Assembly: GCF_014764385.1 (NCBI RefSeq)
Contig: NZ_CP061714.1
Span: 1,674,001-1,738,000, forward strand
Direction: 5' to 3'
Origin: Luteimonas sp. MC1825
Lineage (GTDB): Bacteria; Pseudomonadota; Gammaproteobacteria; Xanthomonadales; Xanthomonadaceae
DNA length: 64,000 nucleotides
Below the pieces are notes generated by a model. The model saw only the letters and a list, made by a program, of their open reading frames with translations, was not told the origin of the DNA and did not search any database. The translations under genes and the position numbers were made by a program. Shown piece after piece: positions 1 through 11,385 of this stretch (position 1 is the first letter of the stretch; every line of letters starts with the position of its first letter).

Positions 1-941
1 CCGGTGAAGAACGCGGTCGTGGCGCCGATGAACAGCACGAACTGCAGCGCGGTCTCCGACAGCTCGAACAGCGGCGACATGCGCGCCACCATGAAGATGC
101 CGGCGGTGACCATGGTCGCGGCGTGGATCAGCGCGGAGATCGGGGTCGGGCCTTCCATCGAGTCGGGAAGCCAGACGTGCAGCGGCACCTGTGCCGACTT
201 GCCCATCGCGCCCACGAACAGGCAGATGCACACCACCGTGGCCGCCGACCAGGCGTGGCCGTCGAAGATCTCGATCACCTGGCCGCCGCCGATGCGGTCG
301 CTGGCGTTGGCGAATACCGTGGCGTAGTCGAGGGTGCCGAACCAGTACAGCACGCCGGCGATGCCGAGCAGGAAGCCGAAGTCGCCAACGCGGTTGACCA
401 CGAACGCCTTCATGTTGGCGAAGATCGCCGACGGACGCTTGAACCAGAAGCCGATCAGCAGGTACGACACCAGTCCCACCGCTTCCCAGCCGAAGAACAG
501 CTGGAAGAAGTTGTTCGACATCACCAGGGTCAGCATCGAGAACGTGAACAGGCTGATGTAGCTGAAGAAGCGCTGGTAGCCGGGGTCCTCGGCCATGTAG
601 CCGATCGTGTACACGTGCACCAGCAGCGACACGAAGGTCACCACGACCATCATCATCGCGGTCAGCTTGTCGACCATGAAGCCGACGTGGGCCTCGTAAC
701 CCGCGACCTGGAACCAGGTGTAGATGTTCTCGTTGAACGGCGAGGCACCCTGCCCTGCCAGTTGCCAGAGCACATGGCCCGACAGCGCGCAGCTCACCGC
801 GACGCCGAGGATGGTGATGGTGTGCGAGCCGGCGCGCCCGACCTGGCGGCCGAACAGGCCGGCGAGTATCGCGCCCAGGAGCGGCGCCAGCACGATCGCC
901 AGCAGCACCGTCTTCGAGATGAGGATTTCCGTGACAGGCAT
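1..941 (-). CDS. nuoL: NADH-quinone oxidoreductase subunit L (N-terminal part, cut by window edge)
   Basis: Proton-pumping antiporter-like membrane subunit of complex I. Only the first 313 residues are in the window; the rest lies beyond position 1. The readable part has successive hydrophobic helices and the family segments around SNNFFQLFFGWEAVGLVSYL and MGKSAQVPLHVWLPDSMEGP, with the conserved charged residues of the proton channel (Glu in GWEAVG, Lys in GKSAQ). The ATG lies 3 bases after the nuoK stop, so it is translated as part of the nuo operon. Identification is certain from sequence; nothing odd is visible in this part. Confidence 0.97.
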   Translation of the reverse strand, partial: MPVTEILISKTVLLAIVLAPLLGAILAGLFGRQVGRAGSHTITILGVAVSCALSGHVLWQLAGQGASPFNENIYTWFQVAGYEAHVGFMVDKLTAMMMVVVTFVSLLVHVYTIGYMAEDPGYQRFFSYISLFTFSMLTLVMSNNFFQLFFGWEAVGLVSYLLIGFWFKRPSAIFANMKAFVVNRVGDFGFLLGIAGVLYWFGTLDYATVFANASDRIGGGQVIEIFDGHAWSAATVVCICLFVGAMGKSAQVPLHVWLPDSMEGPTPISALIHAATMVTAGIFMVARMSPLFELSETALQFVLFIGATTAFFT

Positions 942-944
942 CGG

Positions 945-1268
945 TCAGCCCTTCAACGTGTCGAGTTCGGCGACGTTGATGGTGCGCCGGTTGCGGAACA
1001 GGGTGACCAGGATGGCCAGGCCGATGGCGGCCTCGGCCGCGGCCACCGTGAGGATGAAGAACACGAACACCTGGCCGGCCGCGTCGTTCATCTCGCGCGA
1101 GAACGCCACGAAGTTGATGTTCACCGCGAGCAGCATCAGCTCCAGCGACATCAGCAGCACGATGACATTCTTGCGGTTGAGGTAGATGCCGGCAACGCTG
1201 ATGCAGAACAGCACGGCGCCGAGCGCCAGGTAGTGGCCGAGGGCCAGGCCCTGTCCCAGGAACTCCAT
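945..1268 (-). CDS. nuoK: NADH-quinone oxidoreductase subunit K
   Basis: Small membrane subunit of complex I involved in proton translocation, homologous to MrpC. The 107 residues form three transmembrane helices and keep the family Glu in the second helix ([10 protein letters not shown], about residues 41-50) and the third-helix Glu ([12 protein letters not shown]). I chose the ATG at 1268, not the longer upstream in-frame extension, because it overlaps the nuoJ stop by one base (TAATG), typical for this operon, and gives the normal family length. Confidence 0.97.
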   Translation of the reverse strand: MEFLGQGLALGHYLALGAVLFCISVAGIYLNRKNVIVLLMSLELMLLAVNINFVAFSREMNDAAGQVFVFFILTVAAAEAAIGLAILVTLFRNRRTINVAELDTLKG

Positions 1269-1918
1269 TACTTCTCCTCCCCACCGGCGTCGGGCGCCGG
1301 GGTGTCGTCGGCCACGTGCACCGAAGACGGCATCTTGACCATGCGCAGGCGATCGCCTGCACGCACGCGCGCCTGCTGCGCGGGATTCTGGTGCTTGGTT
1401 CCTTCGCGGCGGCGCAACGTCAGGGTGACCGCCGCGATCACGGCCACGGTCAGGATCACCGCGGCGACCTCGAACGGCAGCAGGAAGTCGGTGAACAGGC
1501 GGCGCGCGATCCACACCGTGTTGGACACCTGCTCGCCGTCCACCGCGGCCTCCGCTGCGAACGGGGTGGCGACGAACGCCTTGACGCCGATGAGCGTCAG
1601 GATCTCGACCAGCATCACCACTGCGACCAGCAGGCCCACCGGCAGGTGGCGCACGTAGCCCTTGTGCATCTGCTCTTCGTCGATGTCGAGCATCATCACC
1701 ACGAACAGGAACAGCACCATCACCGCGCCCACGTACACCAGCACCAGCGCGACGCCCAGGAACTCGGCGCCGGCGATGATCCAGGTGCAGGCCACGGTGA
1801 AGAAGGTCAGCACCAGGAACAGTGCGGCGTGCACCGGGTTGCGGACGCTGATCACGGCCACCGCCGAGACCACGGTGACCGCGGCGAATGCCAGGAAAGC
1901 GAGAAGGGCGAAGTCCAT
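1268..1918 (-). CDS. nuoJ: NADH-quinone oxidoreductase subunit J
   Basis: Membrane subunit of complex I (216 aa, five predicted helices). The third-helix signature [22 protein letters not shown], which contains the family pi-bulge region, is present. The C-terminal third is a charged cytoplasmic tail ending PDAGGEEK. It lies between nuoI (3-base gap) and nuoK (1-base overlap), consistent with polycistronic expression and stoichiometric assembly. Confidence 0.96.
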   Translation of the reverse strand: MDFALLAFLAFAAVTVVSAVAVISVRNPVHAALFLVLTFFTVACTWIIAGAEFLGVALVLVYVGAVMVLFLFVVMMLDIDEEQMHKGYVRHLPVGLLVAVVMLVEILTLIGVKAFVATPFAAEAAVDGEQVSNTVWIARRLFTDFLLPFEVAAVILTVAVIAAVTLTLRRREGTKHQNPAQQARVRAGDRLRMVKMPSSVHVADDTPAPDAGGEEK

Positions 1919-1921
1919 GGT

Positions 1922-2410
1922 TTACCTGTATCCGGCGTCGGCGGTGCGGCGCTCGGCGATCTCGGCCTCGAGCCGGTCACCGATGGCCAGCAGCTGCTGC
2001 TTGTTGACGATGTTCTCGCCGCGGTTCTCGAAGTGGTACTCGTGGATATGCGTCTCCACGATCGAGTCCACCGGGCACGACTCTTCGCAGAATCCGCAGA
2101 AGATGCACTTGAACAGGTCGATGTCGTAGCGCGTGGTCCGGCGCGTGCCGTCCTCGCGCTGCTCGGAATCGATGGTGATCGCCAGCGCCGGGCACACGGC
2201 CTCGCACAGCTTGCATGCGATGCAGCGTTCTTCGCCGTTGGGATAGCGGCGCAGCGCGTGCAGTCCGCGGAAGCGCGGAGACTGCGGGGTCTTTTCCATC
2301 GGGTACATGATCGTGTACTTGGGACGGAACAGGTACCGCAGCGTCAGCGACATGCCGGCCAACATCTCCAGCAGCAGCAGGCTCTTCGCCCAGGAAAGGA
2401 TCTTGCCCAT
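1922..2410 (-). CDS. nuoI: NADH-quinone oxidoreductase subunit I (two 4Fe-4S ferredoxin)
   Basis: Peripheral-arm subunit carrying iron-sulfur clusters N6a and N6b, passing electrons toward NuoB. It is 162 aa. Both CxxCxxCxxxC motifs are intact: C63, C66, C69, C73 and C102, C105, C108, C112. The ATG at 2410 overlaps the last base of the nuoH stop; an in-frame extension upstream runs into nuoH and lacks family similarity, so it was dropped. The amphipathic N-terminus ([16 protein letters not shown]) matches the membrane-associated N-terminus of the family. Confidence 0.97.
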   Translation of the reverse strand: MGKILSWAKSLLLLEMLAGMSLTLRYLFRPKYTIMYPMEKTPQSPRFRGLHALRRYPNGEERCIACKLCEAVCPALAITIDSEQREDGTRRTTRYDIDLFKCIFCGFCEESCPVDSIVETHIHEYHFENRGENIVNKQQLLAIGDRLEAEIAERRTADAGYR

Positions 2411-3510
2411 CACGCACCTGCCTCGAACACGCCGAAGTACGCCATCAGCGCGGTAACCGCGATCCACGCGATCGCCAGCGGGATGAACACCTTCCAGCCC
2501 AGGCGCATGATCTGGTCATAGCGGTAGCGCGGGAACGTGGCGCGGAACCACACGAAGCAGCTCGCGAAGAAGAACGCCTTGGCGATCAGCCACCACCAGC
2601 CGTCGACCGCCAGCCACTCGAGCACCGGCACGCCGGCGAACCAGCCCTGGAACGGCGACAGCCAGCCGCCCAGGAAGAAGATCGCGGTGAGCACGCTCAC
2701 CAGGATCATGTTGGCGTACTCGGCCAGGAAGAACAGCGCGAACACCGAGCCGGAGTACTCCACCATGTGCCCGGCGACGATCTCGGACTCACCCTCGACC
2801 ACGTCGAACGGCGAGCGGTTGGTCTCGGCCACGCCGGAGATGAAGTAGATGACGAACAGCGGCAGCAGCGGCAGCCAGAACCACTCGAGGAAGCCGGCGT
2901 TTCCGGACTGCGCCATCACGATGGCGCTCAGGTTGAGGCTGCCCGAAGCGACCATCACGCCGACCAGCGCGAAGCCCATCGCGATCTCGTAGCTCACCAT
3001 CTGCGCCGCGGCGCGCATGGCACCGAGGAACGCGTACTTCGAGTTCGACGCCCAGCCGGCAATGATGATGCCGTACACGCCGAGCGAGACCACCGCCAGC
3101 AGGTACAGCAGGCCCGCGTTGGCATTGGACAGCACCATCTGCGCGTCGAACGGCACCACCGCCCAGGCGGCGAGCGCCGGGACCATGGTGATCATCGGCG
3201 CCAGCACGTACAGCACCGGGTGCGCGCGCGTCGGCTGGATGACTTCCTTGAACAGGAGCTTGAAGACGTCGGCGAAGGCCTGCAGCACGCCCCAGCCGAC
3301 ATACATCGGGCCGTGGCGGATGTGCATCCAGCCGATCAGCTTGCGCTCCCAGACCACGTAGAACGCCACGGCGATGATCACCGGCATGGCGATACAGAGG
3401 ATCAGCAGCACCAGCCAGATGACGGTACCGATGGGGCCGAGCGCATCGAGCCATTCGCGGAACGGCGAAACGGCGTCGAGCACCAGGCTTGCGGTATTGG
3501 TCGTGCTCAT
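2410..3510 (-). CDS. nuoH: NADH-quinone oxidoreductase subunit H
   Basis: Quinone-channel membrane subunit of complex I linking the hydrophilic arm to the proton pumps. It is 366 aa with about eight helices. Family signatures include [20 protein letters not shown] and the charged loop motifs near [20 protein letters not shown], the E-rich loop at the quinone site. The ATG at 3510 overlaps the nuoG stop by four bases (ATGA). Confidence 0.97.
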   Translation of the reverse strand: MSTTNTASLVLDAVSPFREWLDALGPIGTVIWLVLLILCIAMPVIIAVAFYVVWERKLIGWMHIRHGPMYVGWGVLQAFADVFKLLFKEVIQPTRAHPVLYVLAPMITMVPALAAWAVVPFDAQMVLSNANAGLLYLLAVVSLGVYGIIIAGWASNSKYAFLGAMRAAAQMVSYEIAMGFALVGVMVASGSLNLSAIVMAQSGNAGFLEWFWLPLLPLFVIYFISGVAETNRSPFDVVEGESEIVAGHMVEYSGSVFALFFLAEYANMILVSVLTAIFFLGGWLSPFQGWFAGVPVLEWLAVDGWWWLIAKAFFFASCFVWFRATFPRYRYDQIMRLGWKVFIPLAIAWIAVTALMAYFGVFEAGA

Positions 3511-5759
3511 GCGGCCACCACCCTGGCGCGGCCGCCGGCAAGCGCCGCCGTGGCGCCGTACCCGGATTCGACCCACGCCGCGCCCCGCGCGACGCGGTCG
3601 CTGGCGACTACCTGCAGGGTGGCGGTGCCGGCGTGGTTGGACACCTTGGCCATGGCGCCATCGGCCACGCCCGCCGCCGACGCATCGTCGGGGTGGAGCG
3701 TGATGCGCGGACCGGCGGTGAGCGGATGTGCCTGCAGCGCGGCCGCGCGACGCGTGACGCCGTCGGTGCGGTAGATCGCCTGCGACACGGCGAGCTCAAG
3801 GCCTTCGCCGCCGCCCTCGCCCACCGTGGTCGCGGAGGCCGACACCGCGACGCTGCGCGGCGCCATGCCGGCGCGCACTTCGGCCAGATCGACGAAATCG
3901 AAGCCCGGCAGCGCCAGCAGCCCGCCGAGTGCACGCAGGGCCTTCCAGCCTGGTCGCGCCTGATCCGGCAACTTGCCGGCGGCGACGGCGCGCTGCTCGC
4001 GGCCATCGAGGTTGGTCAGGGTGGCGTCGATCTCGGGCAGCAGGCCGATCGGCAGGATCACATCGGCCACGCGGCGCGTCGATGCGCAGGCGAAGTGGCT
4101 GAAGGCCACGACCTGCGCGCCGCCAAGCGCGGCCATCGCACTCGCCTGGTCGGCGAAGTCGAGTCCAGGCTCGACGCCGTACGTCACGTAGCCGCTGCGC
4201 GGCTGCGCCAGCATCGTGCCCGCGTCACGCGAAGCCGGCAGGACGCCGTTGCGCGCCAGGCCGAGCGCGTTCGCGCCCTGCGGGATGCGGCACAGCGCGC
4301 CGTTGCCGGAGGCGGCAAGCGCGGCGGCCGCGGCGCGGATGTCCGCGGCATGCGCGCCGTTCTCGGCCACGCCACCGACGATCACCACCACGCGCGCGCT
4401 GTCCTTCAGTGCGGCGGCAAGCTCCACGGAGCCGAGCGCGGCGGCGATGCGGGACGGCGCGACGATCGTCTTCGACGTGATGTCGAAGGCGAACTCGAAG
4501 TCCACCGGATTGACCACGTGCACGCGCGCGCCACGGACCCAGGCCTTGCGCACGCGCTGGTGCAGCAACGGCAGTTCGTAACGCAGGTGGCTGCCGACGA
4601 TGACGATCGCGTCCGCCTGTTCGATGTCTTCCACCGGCATGGCGAACGGCTCGGCCACCGCGGCGTCGGAGAGGTCACGCTGGGAAATGCGGTGGTCGAG
4701 GTTGCCGGTGCCAAGGGCCTCGGCCAGGCGCGCCAGCAGCGCGCCCTCCTCGTTGGAGGTCGCCGGATGCACCAGGATGCCGAGGTCGTCGGCGGCATTG
4801 TCGCGCAGGATCTGCGCGGCACGCGCCAGCGCCTCGTCCCATGACGCCTCGCGCCAGTCGCCGTCATCGCCATTGCTGGCGACGCGCAGCAGCGGTCGGC
4901 TGGCGCGGTCGTCGGCGTACAGGCCCTGGTGCGAATAGCGGTCACGGTCCGAGATCCAGCACTCGTTGACGGCCTCGTTGTCGCGCGGAACCGCGCGCAT
5001 CACCTCGCCGCGGCGCGAATGCAGGAACAGGTTGCTGCCGAGCGCGTCGTGGTAGCCCAGCGACTCGCGTGCGATCAGCTCCCAAGGGCGCGCGCGGAAG
5101 CGGAACACCTTGTTGGTGAGCGCGCCGACCGGGCACACGTCGATCACGTTGCCGGACAGTTCGGTGGTCAGCGGCTTGCCGTCGTAGGTGCCGATCTGCA
5201 GGCTTTCGCCGCGCTGCATGCCGCCGAGTTCATAGGTACCGGCGATTTCGGCGGTGAAGCGGATGCAGCGCGTGCACTGGATGCAGCGCGTCATGTCGGT
5301 GGCGACCAGCGGACCCATGTCCTCGTCGGCCACCACGCGCTTGCGCTCGCTGAAACGGCTGACCGAACGGCCGTAGCCGAGCGACAGGTCCTGCAGCTCG
5401 CATTCGCCACCCTGGTCGCAGACCGGGCAGTCGAGCGGGTGGTTGATCAGCAGGAACTCCATCACGTTGCGCTGCGACTTGAGCGCCTTCTCGCTGCGCG
5501 TCTGCACGCGCATGCCGTCCATCACCGGGGTGGCGCAGGCGGGCGCAGGCTTGCCCATCTTCTCCACGTCGACCAGGCACATGCGGCAGTTGGCGGCGAT
5601 GGCGAGCTTGTCGTGGTAGCAGAAGCGCGGGATCGGGATGCCGGCCTTGTCGGCGGCCTGGATGATCATCGAGCCCTTGGGCGCGGCCATCTCCACGCCG
5701 TCGATGAAGACGGTGACGTGGTCGGGCGCGAGGTTGGGATTCACGGGCTGGGCGCTCAT
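3507..5759 (-). CDS. nuoG: NADH-quinone oxidoreductase subunit G
   Basis: Largest peripheral-arm subunit (750 aa). The N-terminal ferredoxin domain has 2Fe-2S ligands C47, C58, C61, C75; the next cluster uses H107, C111, C114, C120; a further 4Fe-4S site uses C159, C162, C165, C209. A molybdopterin-oxidoreductase-like domain without an obvious active site follows. The extra Cys set that binds cluster N7 in E. coli NuoG is not visible after residue 220 (only single Cys residues there), so N7 is probably absent, as in Paracoccus and mitochondria. The start overlaps the nuoF stop by four bases. Confidence 0.96.
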   Translation of the reverse strand: MSAQPVNPNLAPDHVTVFIDGVEMAAPKGSMIIQAADKAGIPIPRFCYHDKLAIAANCRMCLVDVEKMGKPAPACATPVMDGMRVQTRSEKALKSQRNVMEFLLINHPLDCPVCDQGGECELQDLSLGYGRSVSRFSERKRVVADEDMGPLVATDMTRCIQCTRCIRFTAEIAGTYELGGMQRGESLQIGTYDGKPLTTELSGNVIDVCPVGALTNKVFRFRARPWELIARESLGYHDALGSNLFLHSRRGEVMRAVPRDNEAVNECWISDRDRYSHQGLYADDRASRPLLRVASNGDDGDWREASWDEALARAAQILRDNAADDLGILVHPATSNEEGALLARLAEALGTGNLDHRISQRDLSDAAVAEPFAMPVEDIEQADAIVIVGSHLRYELPLLHQRVRKAWVRGARVHVVNPVDFEFAFDITSKTIVAPSRIAAALGSVELAAALKDSARVVVIVGGVAENGAHAADIRAAAAALAASGNGALCRIPQGANALGLARNGVLPASRDAGTMLAQPRSGYVTYGVEPGLDFADQASAMAALGGAQVVAFSHFACASTRRVADVILPIGLLPEIDATLTNLDGREQRAVAAGKLPDQARPGWKALRALGGLLALPGFDFVDLAEVRAGMAPRSVAVSASATTVGEGGGEGLELAVSQAIYRTDGVTRRAAALQAHPLTAGPRITLHPDDASAAGVADGAMAKVSNHAGTATLQVVASDRVARGAAWVESGYGATAALAGGRARVVAA

Positions 5760-7123
5760 GCGGCCACCTTCGCAACGACCGTGCCGTCGCGCTGGTCGTC
5801 GACCAGGAAGCGGCCGTTGACGATCGCGTACTCGAATTCGTCCCAGTAATGGCGCAGGAAGCCCTGCACGGGCCATGCCGCCGCTTCGCCGAACGCGCAG
5901 ATGGTGTGGCCCTCGATCTGGCCGGCCGCGGCGCGCAGCATCTCGAGGTCGGACAGCGTGCCCTGGCGCTCGACGATGCGCGTGATCATGCGGTACATCC
6001 AGCCCGTGCCTTCGCGGCAGGGCGTGCACTGGCCGCAGGATTCCTGGAAATAGAAGCGTGCGATGCGCTGGCAGGCGCGGACCATGCAGGCGGTGTCATC
6101 CATCACGATCACCGCGCCCGAGCCGAGGCCGGAGCCGGCCTTCTGCAGCGCGTCGTAATCCATGGTGAGGCCCATCATGGTGTCGCCGGGCAGCACCGGC
6201 ATCGACGAGCCACCGGGGATCACCGCCTTGATGCGGCGCCCCGGGTGCATGCCGCCGGCCATCTCCAGCAGTTCGCTGAAGGGCGTGCCCAGGCGGATCT
6301 CGTAGTTGCCCGGGCGCGTGACCTGGCCGGAGACCGAGAAGATCTTGCAGCCGCCGTTGTTGGGCTTGCCGAGGTTGGCGAACCACTCCGGGCCGTTGCG
6401 CACGATGGCCGGCACCGAGGCGAAGGTCTCGGTGTTGTTGATGGTGGTCGGCTTGCCGTACAGGCCGAAGTTGGCCGGGAACGGCGGCTTGAACCGCGGC
6501 TGGCCCTTCTTGCCTTCCAGCGACTCCATCAGCGCGGTTTCTTCGCCGCAGATGTAGGCGCCGGCGCCGAGCACGTTGTGGATCTCGATGTCGGTGCCCG
6601 AGCCGAGGATGTCGCGGCCCAGCCAGCCATTGGCATAGGCCTCGGCAGTGGCTTCCTCGAGGTGCTCGAAGGGTTCGTGGTGGAACTCGCCGCGCAGGTA
6701 GTTGTAGCCGACCGTGGAGCCGGTGGCGTAGCAGGCGATCGCCATGCCCTCGATCACCGAATGCGGGTTGTAGCGCAGGATATCGCGGTCCTTGCAGGTG
6801 CCCGGCTCCGACTCGTCGGAGTTGCAGAGGATGTACTTCTGCATGCCGCTGCCCTTGGGCATGAAGCTCCACTTCAGCCCGGTCGGGAATCCCGCGCCGC
6901 CGCGGCCGCGCAGGCCCGACTGCTTGACCATCTCGATGACGGCCGTCGGGTCCATCTTCTCTTCCAGGATCCGACGCAGCGCGCTGTAGCCGCCGGTCTT
7001 GAGATAGTTCTCGTACGACCACGGCTTGTCGAAATGCAGCGTGGTGTAGACGGCCTGGTGCTCCTTCGGCGCGGGGCCGACGGGGCCGTAGCCTTCGGAG
7101 ACGTGGTGTTGATGCTGCGCCAT
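5756..7123 (-). CDS. nuoF: NADH-quinone oxidoreductase subunit F (NADH/FMN binding)
   Basis: Electron-entry subunit: binds NADH and FMN and carries 4Fe-4S cluster N3. It is 455 aa. The glycine-rich FMN/NADH segment [10 protein letters not shown] is at residues 73-82, the acidic site NSDESEPGT at 101-109, and the N3 ligands are C363, C366, C369 and C409. I chose the ATG at 7123 because it begins 14 bases after the nuoE stop and gives family length; the long upstream extension overlaps nuoE in another frame. Confidence 0.97.
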   Translation of the reverse strand: MAQHQHHVSEGYGPVGPAPKEHQAVYTTLHFDKPWSYENYLKTGGYSALRRILEEKMDPTAVIEMVKQSGLRGRGGAGFPTGLKWSFMPKGSGMQKYILCNSDESEPGTCKDRDILRYNPHSVIEGMAIACYATGSTVGYNYLRGEFHHEPFEHLEEATAEAYANGWLGRDILGSGTDIEIHNVLGAGAYICGEETALMESLEGKKGQPRFKPPFPANFGLYGKPTTINNTETFASVPAIVRNGPEWFANLGKPNNGGCKIFSVSGQVTRPGNYEIRLGTPFSELLEMAGGMHPGRRIKAVIPGGSSMPVLPGDTMMGLTMDYDALQKAGSGLGSGAVIVMDDTACMVRACQRIARFYFQESCGQCTPCREGTGWMYRMITRIVERQGTLSDLEMLRAAAGQIEGHTICAFGEAAAWPVQGFLRHYWDEFEYAIVNGRFLVDDQRDGTVVAKVAA

Positions 7124-7137
7124 GCCGGTGTCCAGCC

Positions 7138-7665
7138 TCACTTCAATCCGTCGAGCAGCTCGTCGACTTTCGCCGCGTCGAGCTTCTCGTGGTAATGGCC
7201 GTTGATCACGACCACCGGGGCGCCGCAGCATGCCGCGACGCACTCTTCCTCGCGCTTGAGGTAGACGCGGCCGTCGGCGGTGGATTCGCCGAGCTTGCAG
7301 CCGAGATTCCTCTCGGCATGCGCGACCAGGTCTTCGGCGCCGTTGAGCCAGCAGCTGATGTTGGTGCAGATGGCGACGTTGTTGCGGCCGACCGGCTTCG
7401 TCTCGAACATCGAGTAGAAGGTCGCGACCTCGTACGCCCACACCGGCGGCAGGTCGAGATACTTCGCCACCGCCGCGATCAGTTCGTCGGTGAGGAAACC
7501 ATTGTTCTGCTGCTGCACCGCGAACAGCCCCTGCAGCACCGCCGAACGCTTGCGATCGGCGGGAAACTTGGTCAACCAGTGGTCGATGTGCGCGCGCGTG
7601 TCGTCACTCAACGCGACCATCGGGTCCACGTTGCGCGCGTTCTCGAAGTTGCCGGTGGCTCTCAT
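7138..7665 (-). CDS. nuoE: NADH-quinone oxidoreductase subunit E
   Basis: Thioredoxin-like 2Fe-2S subunit (cluster N1a) that pairs with NuoF. It is 175 aa, with ligands C100, C105, C142 and C146 in the family spacing; an extra Cys, C147, follows directly. The start overlaps the nuoD stop by four bases. Confidence 0.97.
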   Translation of the reverse strand: MRATGNFENARNVDPMVALSDDTRAHIDHWLTKFPADRKRSAVLQGLFAVQQQNNGFLTDELIAAVAKYLDLPPVWAYEVATFYSMFETKPVGRNNVAICTNISCWLNGAEDLVAHAERNLGCKLGESTADGRVYLKREEECVAACCGAPVVVINGHYHEKLDAAKVDELLDGLK

Positions 7666-8972
7666 CGGTCTACTTCCCCGAAAACGATGTCATAGGTGCC
7701 GATCATCGCCACGACGTCGGACAGCATGTGGCCCTTCACCACCGCGTCCATCGACGACAGGTGCGCGAAGCCGGGCGCCCGCAGGTGCACGCGGAAGGGC
7801 TTGTTGGCGCCGTCGCTGACCAGGTAGCAGCCGAACTCGCCCTTGGGCGCCTCGACCGCGCAGTAGGTCTCGCCGGCCGGCACGCAATAGCCCTCGGAGA
7901 ACAGCTTGAAGTGGTGGATCAGGGCTTCCATGTCGTCCTTCATCTCCTCGCGGGAGGGAGGCGCGACCTTGAAGTTGTCGACCATCACCGGGCCAGGATT
8001 GGCCTTCAGCCACGCCACGCACTGGGCGATGATGCGATTGGACTGGCGCATCTCGGCGACGCGCACCAGATAACGGTCGTAGCAATCGCCGTTGGTGCCG
8101 ACCGCGATGTCGAAGTCGACCTGGTCGTAGCGCGCGTAGGGCTGCTTCTTGCGCAGGTCCCACTCGACGCCCGAACCGCGCAACATCGCGCCGGTCATGC
8201 CCCAGGCCATGGCCTTCTCGGGGCTGACCACGCCGATGCCGACGGTGCGCTGCTTCCAGATGCGGTTGTCGGTGAGGAGCGTCTCGTACTCGTCGACGCG
8301 GCCCGGGAAGTCGCGGGTGAACGCCTCGAGGAAATCGAGCATCGTGCCTTCGCGCGACTCGTTGAAGCGCTTCAGCTTGGCGCCCTTTCGCCACGGCGAC
8401 TCGCGGTACTTCGACATGTGGTCGGGCAGGTCGCGGTACACGCCACCGGGGCGGTAGTACGCCGCATGCATGCGCGCGCCGCTGACCGCCTCATAGACGT
8501 CCATCAGCTCTTCGCGCTCGCGGAACGAATACAGCATGACCGCCATCGCGCCGAGGTCGAGGCCGTTGGAGCCGATCCACATCAGGTGGTTCAGGATCCG
8601 CGTGATCTCGTCGAACATCGTGCGGATCCACTGCGCGCGCTCGGGTGCCTCGATGCCCATCAGGGACTCGATGGCGCGCACATAGGCGTGCTCGTTGCAC
8701 ATCATCGACACGTAGTCGAGGCGATCCATGTAGCCGATCGAATGGTTGAACGGCTTGGACTCGGCCAGCTTCTCGGTGCCCCGGTGCAGCAGCCCGACGT
8801 GCGGGTCGGCGCGGACCACGGTCTCGCCGTCCATCTCCAGGATCAGGCGCAACACGCCGTGCGCGGCCGGATGCTGCGGGCCGAAGTTCATCGTGTAGTT
8901 GCGGATTTCCTGGCGCGCCTCGCCGGGATTGCTGGCGAAGCCACTGCCGGCGGCGTGCGGATGCGCGCTCAT
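7662..8972 (-). CDS. nuoD: NADH-quinone oxidoreductase subunit D (49 kDa)
   Basis: Quinone-site subunit of complex I, homologous to the large subunit of NiFe hydrogenases but without metal-binding Cys pairs. It is 436 aa. Family signatures near the N-terminus include [15 protein letters not shown], with the quinone-site His, and [12 protein letters not shown]. The internal ATG at 8972 was chosen because it overlaps the nuoC stop by four bases; the ORF can be read further upstream but that part is antisense-like within nuoC. Confidence 0.97.
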   Translation of the reverse strand: MSAHPHAAGSGFASNPGEARQEIRNYTMNFGPQHPAAHGVLRLILEMDGETVVRADPHVGLLHRGTEKLAESKPFNHSIGYMDRLDYVSMMCNEHAYVRAIESLMGIEAPERAQWIRTMFDEITRILNHLMWIGSNGLDLGAMAVMLYSFREREELMDVYEAVSGARMHAAYYRPGGVYRDLPDHMSKYRESPWRKGAKLKRFNESREGTMLDFLEAFTRDFPGRVDEYETLLTDNRIWKQRTVGIGVVSPEKAMAWGMTGAMLRGSGVEWDLRKKQPYARYDQVDFDIAVGTNGDCYDRYLVRVAEMRQSNRIIAQCVAWLKANPGPVMVDNFKVAPPSREEMKDDMEALIHHFKLFSEGYCVPAGETYCAVEAPKGEFGCYLVSDGANKPFRVHLRAPGFAHLSSMDAVVKGHMLSDVVAMIGTYDIVFGEVDR

Positions 8973-9743
8973 TTCGCCTCTCCTGCGCCGGTGCGGGCAG
9001 CGCCGACCTTCAGGTCGCGGTCCTCGCCGGCGGCGGTTGCATAACGTGCGTCGTCGCGGATCACGCGCGGCACGCCGACGCGGGGCTCGACCGAAGTCAC
9101 CGGCTCGTACACCACGCGCTGCTTCTCGGCGTCGTAACGGACCTCGACGTTGCCGATCAGCGGGAAGTCCTTGCGGAACGGATGGCCGATGAAGCCGTAG
9201 TCGGTGAGGATGCGGCGCAGGTCGGGGTGTCCGGCAAACATGATGCCGAACAGGTCGAACGCCTCGCGCTCGAACCAGTTGACGCCCGGCCACAGGTCAT
9301 TGACCGAGGCCACGACCGGCAGCGCGTCATCGGCCGCGAAGCACTTCACCTGCACGCGGCGGTTGTTGGCGATCGACAGCAGCTGCACGACCACCGCGAA
9401 GCGCTGCACGGGAACGGTGATCGCGCCTTCGCCATCGGGCTGCGCGAGCTGCTGGGTGTGCTGCTCGCCGAAGGCGAAGCGCCCTGCCCCCTTGCCCTCC
9501 ACGCCGCGGCTGAAGCCTTCAGAGGAGACGTCGGTGTCCCACTCGTCGCTGCCGTAGCCGAGGTAGTCGATGCCGCACAGGTCAATCAGCATCTCGAAGC
9601 CGAACTCGTCGCGCAGCGCCTGGCAGCTCGCGTGCCAGTCAGCCGGCGCGACGACCATGGCGACTTCACCACGCGGGAGCGCGACATGCACGGCAGCGGC
9701 GGCGAAGCGCGTGCGCAGGCGCGCGGCGAACGCGGTCGCGGAC

Positions 9744-9751
<8 letters not shown>
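8969..9751 (-). CDS. nuoC: NADH-quinone oxidoreductase subunit C (30 kDa)
   Basis: Peripheral-arm scaffold subunit without cofactor (260 aa). The family signature [22 protein letters not shown] is complete, followed by GHPFRKDFP. An insertion of about 30 residues (near [17 protein letters not shown]) separates the first beta segments, a feature I recall from other xanthomonads. The start lies eight bases inside the nuoB 3' end, so translation is probably coupled. Confidence 0.96.
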
Positions 9752-10321
<570 letters not shown>

Positions 10322-10331
<10 letters not shown>

Positions 10332-10678
10332 TCCAGCGCTCCCTTCTTCCAGACATAGATGAAACCGAGCAGCAGCATGCCCACGAAGATGCCCATCTCG
10401 ATGAGGCCGAGCACGCCGAGCTCACGGAACACGGTGGCCCACGGCACGATGAAGATGATTTCCAGGTCGAAGACGATGAACTGGATGGCGATCAGGTAAT
10501 AGCGCACGTCGAACGGCATGCGCGCGTCCTCGAAGGGCGCGTAGCCGCATTCGTAGGCGGAGAGCTTCTCGACGGTGGGGTGCTTGGGCCCCAGCAGGTT
10601 GCCGACCAGGATCAGGGCGATGCCGATCCCCGTGGCGACGATCAGGAACAATAGGGTCGGCAGATATTCGGCCAGCAC
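10322..10678 (-). CDS. nuoA: NADH-quinone oxidoreductase subunit A
   Basis: First gene of the nuo operon: small membrane subunit (118 aa, three helices) near the quinone channel. The signature loop [24 protein letters not shown] is shared by the family, including the conserved Cys and Asp/Glu residues. It starts 88 bases after the tRNA-Leu gene. I see no clear sigma-70 promoter in that gap, so it may be co-transcribed with secG and the tRNA. Confidence 0.97.
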
Positions 10679-10766
10679 GTGTGTTCTCTCGGCTACGGGC
10701 CGCGAGGGCGGCCGTTGCTCTTCTACCGCGCAGCGCGACCGGACCGGCCGCGTTTCGCGATGTGTG

Positions 10767-10851
10767 TGGTGCCCAAGGGGGGACTCGAACCCCCACGACC
10801 TAAGCCGCTACCACCTCAAGGTAGTGCGTCTACCAATTCCGCCACCTGGGC
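10767..10851 (-). tRNA. tRNA-Leu (anticodon GAG)
   Basis: A complete 85-base cloverleaf can be folded on the minus strand: acceptor GCCCAGG pairs with CTTGGGC (one G-U), a D arm with GGTAGACGC, an anticodon stem CTACC/GGTAG enclosing the loop TTGAGGT with anticodon GAG, a class II variable arm, the T arm GGGGGTTCGAGTCCCCC, and an encoded CCA end. It reads the rare CUC/CUU leucine codons. It sits between secG and nuoA, a position I recall from other xanthomonads. Confidence 0.97.
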
Positions 10852-10914
10852 AAATCTTCTGTGTCCGCCTCGCCCGCGCAGCAGCGCTGCGGGACCGCGA
10901 CATTGTAATCGCTA

Positions 10915-11361
10915 TCAGCCGCCCTGCGGACCCTCCTGCGCCGGAACGGGCTGCGCGGGCGCATCAGCCGGAGGCTGCGCGTCGGGTGCCGTGGGCACCG
11001 GGGATTGCTCGGGAACGGTCGACGGCGCGGCCGGGACCGTGCCTTGCGGGGCCGCGACAGGCGCGGGTGCCGTCGGAACCTCGGACATCACGCCCAGGTC
11101 GACCTGCGTGGCGCCCTGCTGGCGCGCGGAGTTGGTGGCCTGCCACGCCATGAACAGCGTGATGGCGAAGAACGAGATGGCCAGCCACTTGGTGGACTTG
11201 GACAGGAAATTGGATGCGCCGCGCGAGCCGAACACCGTCGCCGAGGCGCCACCGCCGAAGCCGGAGCCCGCCGAGGCACCGGCGCCGCGCTGCATCAGGA
11301 TCAGGGCGACCATCGCGATGGCGATGAGCACGAAGACCACGTTGAGGATGAGGGGAAGCAT
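10915..11361 (-). CDS. secG: Preprotein translocase subunit SecG
   Basis: Accessory subunit of the SecYEG translocon in the inner membrane. Two helices are visible (about residues 4-23 and 58-75) with the family glycine-rich loop GAGASAGSGFGG between them. At 148 aa it is longer than E. coli SecG (about 110): after residue 80 comes a Pro/Ala/Gln-rich low-complexity tail of some 65 residues. It lies between tpiA and tRNA-Leu, the usual secG context. Confidence 0.95.
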   Translation of the reverse strand: MLPLILNVVFVLIAIAMVALILMQRGAGASAGSGFGGGASATVFGSRGASNFLSKSTKWLAISFFAITLFMAWQATNSARQQGATQVDLGVMSEVPTAPAPVAAPQGTVPAAPSTVPEQSPVPTAPDAQPPADAPAQPVPAQEGPQGG

Positions 11362-11385
11362 GTTCTCGACTCTCTTGTGCGCCGC

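Noticed and set aside
123..1658. Long His/Arg-rich plus-strand reading frame opposite nuoL-nuoJ
   Set aside because: Antisense to certain nuo genes; composition is that of reversed GC-rich codons, without homology or ribosome site.
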